Part shown: one piece after another, positions 33,849-42,285 of the stretch
Layout: the number at the start of each line of letters is the position of its first letter
Position numbering within the stretch: position 1 is the stretch's first letter
From: Maribellus sp. YY47
Lineage (GTDB): Bacteria; Bacteroidota; Bacteroidia; Bacteroidales; Prolixibacteraceae
Reading direction: 5' to 3'
Length of the DNA stretch: 64,000 bases
Assembly: GCF_023111095.1 (NCBI RefSeq)
Contig: NZ_JALGYW010000013.1
Span: forward strand, 1 to 64,000
Notes under the pieces: model-generated
Database searches by the model: none
The model's input: only the letters and a program-made list of their open reading frames with translations
Told to the model about the DNA's origin: nothing
Program-made: the position numbers and the translations under genes

Positions 33849-35072
33849 ATGAAAAAGAAGATCATCATTATTGGCGGAGTTGCAATCGTTGCCCTGGCAA
33901 CTGCATTTTTTCTGCTCAAGCCTAAAACTGTAGATGCGTCGAAAATAAAAATCGACACAGAAAAGGTGGCAATCGGTTCGGTGAGTAAAGCGGTTACCGC
34001 AACCGGAACACTCGAAGCCATTACTACGGTTGAAGTAGGTACACAGGTTTCAGGGATTATTGAAAACATTTACGTTGATTTTAATTCGTACGTGAAAAAA
34101 GGACAGCTTTTGGCGAAAATCGATACCACCAACCTGGTAGCTGCCTGCGATCAGAGCAAAGCAGCGCTTGACAATGCCGGGGCCGAACTCGATTATCAGC
34201 AAGCTACGTTTAACCGTGTGGCGCCGCTGAATGAGCGTAAACTCATTTCGTCGGCCGATTACGATCAAACGGTTTACAACCTCAACAAAGCAAAAGCAAG
34301 TTACAACAGCGCTTTGGCTCAGCACAAAAAGAATCTGATCAACCTTGATTATGCAATGATTTATTCGCCGATCGACGGAATTGTGCTGAACCGCGCCGTG
34401 GAAGAAGGACAGACCGTGGCTGCAAGTTTTAACACTCCTACCCTTTTTACCATTGCCAACGACCTGACTCAGATGCAGGTGGAAGCGGATGTGGATGAAG
34501 CCGATATTGGCCAGGTAAAAGAAGGTCAGCGTGTTGAATTTACCGTGGATGCCTATCCCGACAGAACCTTTGAAGGTGAAGTAGCAGAAGTCAGACTGGA
34601 GCCAACCGTTACCAACAACGTGGTCACCTATACCATCATTATCACGGCTCCAAACCCCGATTATAAGCTGATGCCGGGAATGACTGCCCAGACCGAAATA
34701 TTTGTACAGGAACGGAAAGATGTGTTGGTAGTGGCCAGCAAAGCCTTGCGCTTTAATCCCGATCAAACGCTTTTGTTCAGTTACATGAGCGAACAGCCAA
34801 AACCGGAAGGCCCCGGTGGCGGCGAAATGCCGGCTCCTGAAATGAACGAAGCACAATCGGGCGGTTCGGTAATATGGATCAAAAAGGACAGTACCATTCA
34901 TCCGGTTCCGGTTCAAACAGGAATGAACGACGATATCAATGTTGAAATACTAAGTGGATTGGAAGAGGGAGACGAAGTGGTGGTGGCCATGGAAGAAACA
35001 GGAAAAACCAAAACCACTCCAACAGTAGGTAGCAATCCGTTTATGCCCAAACCTCCCGGCCAAAGAAAATAA
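33849..35072 (+). CDS. MacA/HlyD-type periplasmic adaptor
   Basis: A 407-residue adaptor. ATG at 33849 begins MKKKIIIIGGVAIVALATAF, an uncleaved membrane anchor. The body has GTQVSGIIENIYVDFNSYVK (first lipoyl half, about 63-82), a helical hairpin, AMIYSPIDGIVLNRAVEEGQ (second half, about 172-191), and a membrane-proximal LMPGMTAQTEI. MacA-like adaptors couple an ABC transporter such as MacB to TolC. A glycine/glutamate/proline-rich insert (EGPGGGEMPAPEMN) occurs near residue 320 and is unusual. It overlaps no gene and follows TolC by 25 bases. Confidence 0.9.
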   Translation: MKKKIIIIGGVAIVALATAFFLLKPKTVDASKIKIDTEKVAIGSVSKAVTATGTLEAITTVEVGTQVSGIIENIYVDFNSYVKKGQLLAKIDTTNLVAACDQSKAALDNAGAELDYQQATFNRVAPLNERKLISSADYDQTVYNLNKAKASYNSALAQHKKNLINLDYAMIYSPIDGIVLNRAVEEGQTVAASFNTPTLFTIANDLTQMQVEADVDEADIGQVKEGQRVEFTVDAYPDRTFEGEVAEVRLEPTVTNNVVTYTIIITAPNPDYKLMPGMTAQTEIFVQERKDVLVVASKALRFNPDQTLLFSYMSEQPKPEGPGGGEMPAPEMNEAQSGGSVIWIKKDSTIHPVPVQTGMNDDINVEILSGLEEGDEVVVAMEETGKTKTTPTVGSNPFMPKPPGQRK

Positions 35073-35111
35073 CCCGGAACCGGTTTCAACATCATTTAAA
35101 GAAAAGAGAAA

Positions 35112-35864
35112 ATGAAAAATGCAATTATAAAAGTATCGCAACTTAAAAAGGACTACCATGTAGGCGAAATGACCGTACATGCCTTGCGAGGGATCGATAT
35201 GGAAATTTACGAGGGGGACTTCGCAGCCATTATGGGAACCAGTGGTTCGGGCAAATCAACGATGTTGAATGTTTTGGGGTGTCTCGATCAGCCAACCGGA
35301 GGACAATACATGCTGGATGGCGTTGACATGGGAAAACTCAATAAAAATCAACTGGCCGGATTAAGAAACAATAAACTCGGTTTTATTTTTCAGTCGTATA
35401 ACCTGTTGCCTCGTACTACTGCGCTGGAAAATGTGGAGCTGCCTCTGTATTACAATTCCAAAGTAAAGGCAAAAGAACGCCGTGAACGTGCCATACATGC
35501 GCTGGAACAGGTGGGCCTGGCTGACCGCATGAATCACATGCCCAACCAGTTATCGGGAGGACAACAGCAACGTGTTGCCATTGCACGCTCGCTGGTGAAC
35601 GATCCGGTCGTTATTCTGGCCGACGAAGCTACCGGAAACCTCGATACCCGCACCTCATACGAAATTATGGAGCTGTTTCAAAACCTGAATGATAAGGGAA
35701 AAACAATCGTGTTTGTAACCCACGAGGCTGATATTGCAAGATTTATGAAGCGAAACATCATATTTCGCGACGGAAGGATTCAACGGGAAATTCAGGTGAC
35801 CGACCGTTTTAATGCGCGTAAATTAATCGATGCCTTACCTACCGAAGACGATTACCAATCCTAA
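35112..35864 (+). CDS. ABC transporter ATP-binding protein (MacB/LolD-type)
   Basis: A 250-residue ATPase subunit. Walker A is GTSGSGKST at 42-50, the Q-loop is [11 protein letters not shown], the signature is [15 protein letters not shown] and Walker B is [12 protein letters not shown]; the H-loop is FVTHEADIA. It resembles the ATPase of MacB- or LolD-type transporters, in which ATPase and permease are separate chains. It works with the permease 12 bases downstream. Regulation is likely shared with the LytTR gene at the end of this operon. Confidence 0.94.
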   Translation: MKNAIIKVSQLKKDYHVGEMTVHALRGIDMEIYEGDFAAIMGTSGSGKSTMLNVLGCLDQPTGGQYMLDGVDMGKLNKNQLAGLRNNKLGFIFQSYNLLPRTTALENVELPLYYNSKVKAKERRERAIHALEQVGLADRMNHMPNQLSGGQQQRVAIARSLVNDPVVILADEATGNLDTRTSYEIMELFQNLNDKGKTIVFVTHEADIARFMKRNIIFRDGRIQREIQVTDRFNARKLIDALPTEDDYQS

Positions 35865-35876
35865 AGAAAAAAAGTC

Positions 35877-37097
35877 ATGAATTATACAAATCTGGTTAAA
35901 ATTGCGACCAATGCCCTGAAAAGAAACAAATTCAGGGCGATACTCACCATGTTGGGAATCATCATTGGAGTGGGATCGGTTATTGGTATGCTTTCGATTG
36001 GTGAAGGATCGAAACAAAGTATTCAGCAAGAGATGTCGAGCATGGGAACCAACATGATCTTTGTGATGCCGGGTTCGCAACGGCGTGGCGGTGTTATGAT
36101 GGGAAATTCGGATGCTCAGTCGCTCACGCTTTCAGATGTGGAAAAGCTGAGGAAAGAGGCGCTGCACATCAGCGCTATCTCACCACAGGTCAGTTCAAGC
36201 GGACAGGCGGTAAACGGAAATAAAAACTGGCCGACATCGATTTACGGTGTCAATGCTGAATACCTGAGTATTCGGAAATATGAACTGGAGGATGGCCGCA
36301 TGTTTACCGATCAGGAAATAAAGAGCCTGGCCAAGGTTTGTCTGGTGGGGCAAACGGTTATCGAAAACCTGTTCGACCCGAATATCGATCCGATTGGACA
36401 AACGATTCGTTTCAAAGGCATTCCTTTAAAAATAATTGGGGTACTCAAAGAAAAAGGCCAGAATGGAATGGGAATGGACCAGGACGATTTAATGATCGCA
36501 CCGTATACTTCGGTACAACGAAGAATGCTGGCCATTACCCACATCCAGTCGATTTATGCTTCGGCCGTCAGCGAAGATCAATCGGAACAGGCTATCGACG
36601 AAATAGAAAGCATTTTGCGCCGCGAGCATAAGTTAAAAGATGGTCAGACAAACGATTTTCAGGTACGGTCTCAGGCGGAAATGGTCGAAACGTTTTCTTC
36701 GATCAGCGATATGCTTACCATGCTTTTGGGAGCAATTGCCGGAATTTCGCTGTTGGTTGGCGGTATCGGAATCATGAACATCATGTTTGTTTCGGTAACC
36801 GAACGAACCAAAGAAATCGGGCTTCGTATGTCGGTTGGCGGACGTGGCATCGATATTCTGATGCAGTTTCTGATCGAGGCAGTCATGCTGAGTATTGCCG
36901 GTGGTTTAATCGGTGTATTGTTTGGCCTTCTGATCTCATACGTGGCCACATCTCTACTCAATTTCCCGATGGTCGTTATGACACAGGCCATTTTGCTCTC
37001 TTTCCTGGTTTGTTCGGTTATTGGTATTTTCTTTGGCTGGTATCCGGCCCGGAAAGCCTCCAACCTCAATCCAATCGATGCGTTGCGACACGAATAA
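35877..37097 (+). CDS. MacB-like ABC transporter permease
   Basis: A 406-residue permease with one N-terminal membrane helix (AILTMLGIIIGVGSVIGMLS, about 22-41), a large periplasmic MacB_PCD domain (about 45-270) and three C-terminal FtsX helices (near 290, 330 and 370), including GIMNIMFVSVTERTKEIGLR at the coupling region. This is the MacB/FtsX layout used for mechanotransmission rather than classic import or export channels. It follows the ATPase gene by 12 bases. Together with the adaptor and TolC it forms a tripartite efflux or secretion system. Substrate is unknown. Confidence 0.92.
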   Translation: MNYTNLVKIATNALKRNKFRAILTMLGIIIGVGSVIGMLSIGEGSKQSIQQEMSSMGTNMIFVMPGSQRRGGVMMGNSDAQSLTLSDVEKLRKEALHISAISPQVSSSGQAVNGNKNWPTSIYGVNAEYLSIRKYELEDGRMFTDQEIKSLAKVCLVGQTVIENLFDPNIDPIGQTIRFKGIPLKIIGVLKEKGQNGMGMDQDDLMIAPYTSVQRRMLAITHIQSIYASAVSEDQSEQAIDEIESILRREHKLKDGQTNDFQVRSQAEMVETFSSISDMLTMLLGAIAGISLLVGGIGIMNIMFVSVTERTKEIGLRMSVGGRGIDILMQFLIEAVMLSIAGGLIGVLFGLLISYVATSLLNFPMVVMTQAILLSFLVCSVIGIFFGWYPARKASNLNPIDALRHE

Positions 37098-37169
37098 AAT
37101 TAACCGTAAAACCGGAAATGTCGTTTCAAAAATGGTATTTTTGGTTTTCGGCTAAATCATCATATAATT

Positions 37170-38270
37170 ATGCCTGTTACAACACCAACAGCAATACAAA
37201 AAAAAGTATTACCTACCAGTTTGCACGTTTTGGCCTGGCTGGTATTGATCATTCTTCCCCAGTTAATTATTAATCGTTATTGGGGAAACCAAAACAGAAT
37301 AAACTGGCATTTTTTCAGCAATGCCGCTGTTTATGGTGTCATTTTTTATGTGAACTATTTATGGCTGGTTCCCCGCTATTATTTTCAGGACAAACGCTAT
37401 AAATACGTTATTTTCGCTGTTGTAGTAATAGCAGCGGGCTATTTTCTGAATCTTGAAATTGCTGAGCTGCTGCGCAATCCGGAACGGGAGAGGGCAATTG
37501 AAGAAGCCATTTCAAAAGTGATGAAAGATGAAAAAATCGTGAGACCGCCTTTCCGGCAAATGCAATTCTACTATTTTATTTTGCTGGGAGTTATTGTAAC
37601 AGTATTTTCAATTGGTTTGAGGATGATCGAACAGTATACCGCCAGCGAAAGACGCCAAAAGGAACTGGAACGTGAAAAGCTGAATTCGGAACTGGCATTT
37701 TTGAAGAACCAGGTAAGTCCGCACTTCTTTTTCAATACTTTGAACAACATTTATTCGCTGGTGGAAATAAATACCGAAGATGCACGTGCAGCAATTCTGA
37801 AACTCTCGAAACTGATGCGCTATCTTCTTTACGAATCGGAACACGGCGAAACCAGCCTGGAAAATGAGATCGAGTTTATGCGGCATTACATCGATCTGAT
37901 GGAATTGCGTGTATCGAAAAAAGTGGATATTGATATTCAGCTTCCGGTTGATCACACAGATTATAAAGTTCCCCCTCTCCTTTTTATTCCATTTATTGAA
38001 AACGCATTTAAACACGGCATCAGTTACCGCGAAAAATCGTTTATCAAGGTAAAAATGACTACAGGAAATAACCGGATTGCTTTTGTTTGTGAAAACAGCA
38101 TTGGGAGCGACAAAAAGGAGAAACACGATGAAAACCATTCCGGAATCGGACTCGAAAATGTCACCAAGCGGTTAAATCTGCTTTTCCCGGAGAAATACAA
38201 ACTGGATATTCGTCAGACTCCGGAAGTTTTTACCGTTGACCTGGAAATTGAATTAACAACTAAAAAATGA
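37170..38270 (+). CDS. LytS-type sensor histidine kinase (MacAB-type operon)
   Basis: A 366-residue kinase with about four hydrophobic segments near residues 18-35, 50-65, 78-95 and 132-150, followed by the PF06580 core. The phosphorylated histidine is His185 in QVSPHFFFNTLNNIYSL, with FIPFIENAFKHG as the N box and HSGIGLENVTKRL as the G box. It overlaps its response regulator gene by four bases (ATGA), so the pair is translated together. It is a distant paralogue of the kinase at 24661, with which it shares architecture. Confidence 0.9.
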   Translation: MPVTTPTAIQKKVLPTSLHVLAWLVLIILPQLIINRYWGNQNRINWHFFSNAAVYGVIFYVNYLWLVPRYYFQDKRYKYVIFAVVVIAAGYFLNLEIAELLRNPERERAIEEAISKVMKDEKIVRPPFRQMQFYYFILLGVIVTVFSIGLRMIEQYTASERRQKELEREKLNSELAFLKNQVSPHFFFNTLNNIYSLVEINTEDARAAILKLSKLMRYLLYESEHGETSLENEIEFMRHYIDLMELRVSKKVDIDIQLPVDHTDYKVPPLLFIPFIENAFKHGISYREKSFIKVKMTTGNNRIAFVCENSIGSDKKEKHDENHSGIGLENVTKRLNLLFPEKYKLDIRQTPEVFTVDLEIELTTKK

Positions 38271-38983
38271 TTCGAACCATCGCCATTGATGATGAACCAC
38301 TGGCCTTGCAGCTGGTAAGTTCGTACATCGGAAAAACTCCGTCGCTCAAGTTGGCAGGAGCCTTCGACAATCCGATTGATGCACGTGAGTTCCTTGAAGA
38401 AAACGAGGTAGACTTGATTTTTCTCGATATAGAGATGCCCGATCTGAATGGTATCGAATTTACACGCCTGCTGGAGAATCGTCCAAAAATTGTATTTACC
38501 ACCGCCTACGAGAAATACGCTTTGCAGGGATTTAAGTTCGAAGCAGTGGATTATCTCTTAAAACCTTTTGGGTACGAGGAATTTTTGAAGGCGGTAGAAA
38601 AAGTAAAAAAACTGATTGGTTACGAACGATCAGCACAAAAGGAAGAAGTGAGCGCCAACAATGAGTTTTTGTTCCTGAAATCGGAATACAAAATCCGGCG
38701 AATCAATTTCAACGATATTGTTTATATCGAGGGATTAAAAGACTACATCAAGGTTCATTTGTACAACCAGGACAAACCGATTCTTTCGCTGAGCTCTATG
38801 AAATCGATAGAAAGCAAGCTCCCGGAATCAAAATTTATGCGGGTGCATCGTTCGTATATCGTGAACCTCGAGCGCATTGAAACCATCGATCGCAGCCGGA
38901 TTGTGTTCGGCAAAGTTTACATCCCGGTAAGTGAGCAATACAAGGATGCTTTCCAGAATTTTCTGAATCAGAACTTCCTGTAA
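38267..38983 (+). CDS. LytTR-family response regulator (MacAB-type operon)
   Basis: A 238-residue regulator. The receiver has IDDE at residues 7-10, phosphoacceptor Asp54 in IFLDIEMPDLNG, FTTAYEKYALQGF and Lys in YLLKPFGYEE. The LytTR domain (about 130-235) contains NDIVYIEGLKDYIKVHL and FMRVHRSYIVNLERI, the DNA-contact strands. It shares a four-base overlap with the kinase. It most likely controls the upstream efflux operon. The region after it (38984-39087) holds two small hairpins without T tracts. Confidence 0.92.
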   Translation: MIRTIAIDDEPLALQLVSSYIGKTPSLKLAGAFDNPIDAREFLEENEVDLIFLDIEMPDLNGIEFTRLLENRPKIVFTTAYEKYALQGFKFEAVDYLLKPFGYEEFLKAVEKVKKLIGYERSAQKEEVSANNEFLFLKSEYKIRRINFNDIVYIEGLKDYIKVHLYNQDKPILSLSSMKSIESKLPESKFMRVHRSYIVNLERIETIDRSRIVFGKVYIPVSEQYKDAFQNFLNQNFL

Positions 38984-39087
38984 CTGCTTTTCCCAAACGT
39001 CCCGCTTGGCACTATACTCTGCCAGGCAAGCCTGCTATTTCGAATAGCGAAACAAGAAAATCATTTGGTGTGTTATCATTCGAAAAA

Positions 39088-39933
39088 TTAATGGGTGTAT
39101 AGATTTCCGGCACTGTGACACGAAGGACTTACTTCAAAATCGGGGAAATATTTGCTGACAATCTCATACAAATCAGGATCGTATTTTTTCATGTCGTCGC
39201 GTGTATTTACCCAATTGTGTTTCCCATCGGGCTTTTCAACTTCCGCATTCACATTAAACCAGTTTTGCACCCCTTCCGCCCAGTATTCATAAATATTTGT
39301 TGCAGCATAGGTGTTTTTATACTTCCCGGCCGCCATTGCCTTGTCCAGTTTTTCCTCTAGTAATTTATTGAAATCAGGATCCAGCGGAGCGATTCCAATC
39401 AAATGAATGGCATGTGCAAATTCGTGAATGGTTATATCTTCAGCGTGGTATTTATCAATCTGGTAACAAAGTAAATTCTCCTCGGCACAAGTGGTAAGCG
39501 GCAACTGCATATCTCCTCCCAAACCGCGGGCCCGAACGTCCCAGTTTAGCGATGTATCCTGCGCGAGGTGGGCATGCTCCGGAATATCAGTTGTGCCTTC
39601 GTATCGTGCCATTATTCCAAGGCGGGAGTTCATCTTTACCATCTGAGCCAACACGGTTTTGGGCAGACCACTTGTCATAAAATCGATGATCTCGCATGCT
39701 TTTACAAAGGCCGAATCCGGAACCCGGTACGAACTCATAATATGAATGCCGTTAATGTTGAAATATTTTTTATAAAAAAAATCAAAATTCAGCTCCTTTG
39801 GTGGAGCTGTAATCACATATTCTTTAGTACTCAATGCTTCTGTCTTTTTTGCAGAAACACTGGCAGGAAACAAATTGACAATAAATGCGGCTGTGATCAG
39901 CAAAAGCAGGTTTTTCGTATTGAATATCCTCAT
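39088..39933 (-). CDS. Secreted zinc metallopeptidase-like protein (HExxH), unknown family
   Basis: A 281-residue exported protein with a signal peptide (MRIFNTKNLLLLITAAFIVN). The zincin motif is TIHEFAHAIH with HEFAH at residues 170-174; a likely third zinc ligand is Glu in IYEYWAEGVQNWF near 220. This spacing resembles the anthrax-lethal-factor-like (ATLF) fold of zinc peptidases, but I cannot assign the family firmly. Two cysteines flank the motif and could form a disulfide. It lies 22 bases after the stop of the S9 peptidase gene on the same strand, so the two are probably co-transcribed. Its substrate is unknown. Confidence 0.72.
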   Translation of the reverse strand: MRIFNTKNLLLLITAAFIVNLFPASVSAKKTEALSTKEYVITAPPKELNFDFFYKKYFNINGIHIMSSYRVPDSAFVKACEIIDFMTSGLPKTVLAQMVKMNSRLGIMARYEGTTDIPEHAHLAQDTSLNWDVRARGLGGDMQLPLTTCAEENLLCYQIDKYHAEDITIHEFAHAIHLIGIAPLDPDFNKLLEEKLDKAMAAGKYKNTYAATNIYEYWAEGVQNWFNVNAEVEKPDGKHNWVNTRDDMKKYDPDLYEIVSKYFPDFEVSPSCHSAGNLYTH

Positions 39934-39955
39934 ATTATATTGGATGAATTGACTA

Positions 39956-42199
39956 CTATTTTGAAGTTATATTCCAGTTGGGAGTTTTTTTGTCTAAAAG
40001 ATTTCTGACAAAAAAATCGCGGCGTTTTTGTTCTCCGTACGTTCCGCCCAACGTATGATTTGTTCCCGGAAGAACCACCAGTTCAAAATCCTTTTTGGCT
40101 TTAATCAGTGCATCAGCCACCTGCATGGTAGAAGCCGGATCCACATTGTCATCCATCTCCCCTACAATCAGCATTAGTTTTCCCTGCAAATTTCCAGCAT
40201 TATCAACGTTTGAGCATTCGGCATATTCAGGTCCGATCGGGTACCCCATCCATTGTTCGTTCCACCACATTTTATCCATCCGGTTATCGTGACAACCACA
40301 GGAAGCAACTCCGGCCTTGTAAAATTCAGGATGGAAAAGCAACCCGGCCAGCGCATTTTGCCCACCTGCTGAACCTCCGAAAATACCAACACGGGTAATG
40401 TCCATGTATTTATACTTTTTTGCAGCCGCCTGCATCCAGAGAATACGATCAGGAAAGCCGGCATCTTTCAGGTTTTTCCAGCATACATCATGAAACGCTT
40501 TTGAACGATACGAGGTGCCCATTCCGTCCATCTGAACAATGATAAAGCCTAATTCGGCCAGGCTCGAATAGGCATAGCTCACCGGATTAAAACTCTTTTG
40601 TGCAAACGCGCCTTGCGGCCCGGCATAAATATATTCGATAACCGGATAGGTTTTGTTTTTGTTGAAGTGGGTTGGACGGTAAATGTTGCCCCAAATATCG
40701 GTTTTGCCATCGCGGGCTTTGGCTACAAAAGATTCCGGAGCAATCCATCCTTTATCCAGTAAATCAGCAATATCTGTTTTTTCGAGTTCTAACAATACTT
40801 TTCCGTCAACCGCGCTCCGCAATACCGTTACAGGAGGAGTTTGAACTGTTGAATAAGTATCTGTAAAATAGTCGTAGTTTTCAGCAAAGGTTACGTCGTG
40901 GTTCATTTTCTCCGGCGTTAAATCAAGCAGGTTGCTTCCATCAAAGTTCACTTTGTAACAATGCAGGAAATACGGATCTTCACCCTCGTTTTTTCCGGCT
41001 CCATAGAAATATACCACACGGTTCTTTTCATCTACATGCAACACCTGGCGAACAACCCACTCTCCTGCTGTAATCTGATTTTTCACCTCACCGGTTTCCG
41101 AGTTGTATAAATAAAGGTGATTCCATCCGTCACGTTCCGAAGCCCAGATTATTTCCTTGCTTTCTTCCAGGTCGTATCGAAACCGTTTCCCGCTGTAATC
41201 GATAAAAGTCGGGCTGTTTTCATTGATTATCACTTTTACCTTCCCTGATTCAGCATCCACTGAAGCCACCTTGTAAACCTGATGTCCACGCTGGTTGTAT
41301 TCGAAAGTGAAGGTCAGGCTGTTCTTATTCCATTTAGGATTGGAAAGCTCGTATTGATTTTCAAAGTCATGGGTATCGACCGGAATTTGTTTTAAGCTTT
41401 CAATATCAAACAACGCCGGATGTTTGACAGGCAGATCATCACCCGGTTTCAGGTAGTACCGTTTCTGCAGAATGGGCTGAAGTTGGCTGTCGGGCGAAGA
41501 TTCAATAAAATAAATAAAACGGTCTTCGTTTTTTCGGACTTTATTTACTGCCAGTTTTTTAGCGTCGGGCGACCACGAAAAATAGCTTGAATAGTATTCG
41601 CCGGGCGCGCCGTCATAACTTAACTGATGCTCTTCTCCTTTATTGTTTTTCACATAAACGTTGAAATTCTTAATAAAAGCAGTCCATGCCTTATCGGGTG
41701 AATCCACCGGATCTCCTTCGAGTTCGTTAAATGGGCGCCCCCAATATCCGTCTCTTTGTTTTCGGGGCTCCCAAACCGAATCTTTCGAAAGCGTGTAATC
41801 ATTTAAGTTACAAGTCCAGCGAGCATTTTCATAAACAAATTGAATGCTTTGCTTTTCCCTGTCGAATTTAAGGTTACGAAGCTGAAGCGACTTATGTGTT
41901 ACTTTTTTATCCAACTGTCCATTTAGTGCATCCACTAATTTCTGTGTGTCAAAGGCCAGGGTTTGGCTTTGCTTTTCTGCGTCTACAAATTTATATTCGG
42001 TGCCTTCGCGTGTTTTGATACTGTACCACAACGTATTTGTTGAATCGATCCAGTCAACCCGTTGTACCTGGTTATAAACAAGATCGGCAAGTTTTAATAC
42101 CGAATCAGCTTTTTGATATTGCTCAATGGTAATTTGCGCCGTTGCAGCAGAACCGACCAAGCCGGCGATGATGAAAAGTAACAGAAATAGATTTTTCAT
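39956..42199 (-). CDS. S9 prolyl oligopeptidase-family peptidase (dipeptidyl-peptidase IV-like)
   Basis: A 747-residue exported peptidase. ATG at 42199 begins MKNLFLLLFIIAGLVGSAA, a signal peptide; a longer frame to 42283 adds 28 residues before it and is rejected. The N-terminal beta-propeller (about 90-500) precedes an alpha/beta-hydrolase domain. The catalytic Ser is in GIFGGSAGGQNALAG, Asp in VGEMDDNVDP and His in LPGTNHTLGG. The nucleophile elbow is GGSAGG, not the usual GWSYGG, and the double-Glu motif that holds the peptide N-terminus in true DPP IV (present at 58173) is not visible. It is thus probably a distinct S9 subtype. Confidence 0.85.
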   Translation of the reverse strand: MKNLFLLLFIIAGLVGSAATAQITIEQYQKADSVLKLADLVYNQVQRVDWIDSTNTLWYSIKTREGTEYKFVDAEKQSQTLAFDTQKLVDALNGQLDKKVTHKSLQLRNLKFDREKQSIQFVYENARWTCNLNDYTLSKDSVWEPRKQRDGYWGRPFNELEGDPVDSPDKAWTAFIKNFNVYVKNNKGEEHQLSYDGAPGEYYSSYFSWSPDAKKLAVNKVRKNEDRFIYFIESSPDSQLQPILQKRYYLKPGDDLPVKHPALFDIESLKQIPVDTHDFENQYELSNPKWNKNSLTFTFEYNQRGHQVYKVASVDAESGKVKVIINENSPTFIDYSGKRFRYDLEESKEIIWASERDGWNHLYLYNSETGEVKNQITAGEWVVRQVLHVDEKNRVVYFYGAGKNEGEDPYFLHCYKVNFDGSNLLDLTPEKMNHDVTFAENYDYFTDTYSTVQTPPVTVLRSAVDGKVLLELEKTDIADLLDKGWIAPESFVAKARDGKTDIWGNIYRPTHFNKNKTYPVIEYIYAGPQGAFAQKSFNPVSYAYSSLAELGFIIVQMDGMGTSYRSKAFHDVCWKNLKDAGFPDRILWMQAAAKKYKYMDITRVGIFGGSAGGQNALAGLLFHPEFYKAGVASCGCHDNRMDKMWWNEQWMGYPIGPEYAECSNVDNAGNLQGKLMLIVGEMDDNVDPASTMQVADALIKAKKDFELVVLPGTNHTLGGTYGEQKRRDFFVRNLLDKKTPNWNITSK

Positions 42200-42285
42200 T
42201 TTTATTTTTTTGAATTGAAAACACATTCGGTTCTGGTGCTCTATTAATGAGCTGCATTTTAATCTCGTTGAATATACCAACACAT

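Noticed and set aside
34050-34916. A 288-residue minus-strand frame opposite the MacA-like gene
   Set aside because: It has no family features and is the antisense of a clear HlyD adaptor.
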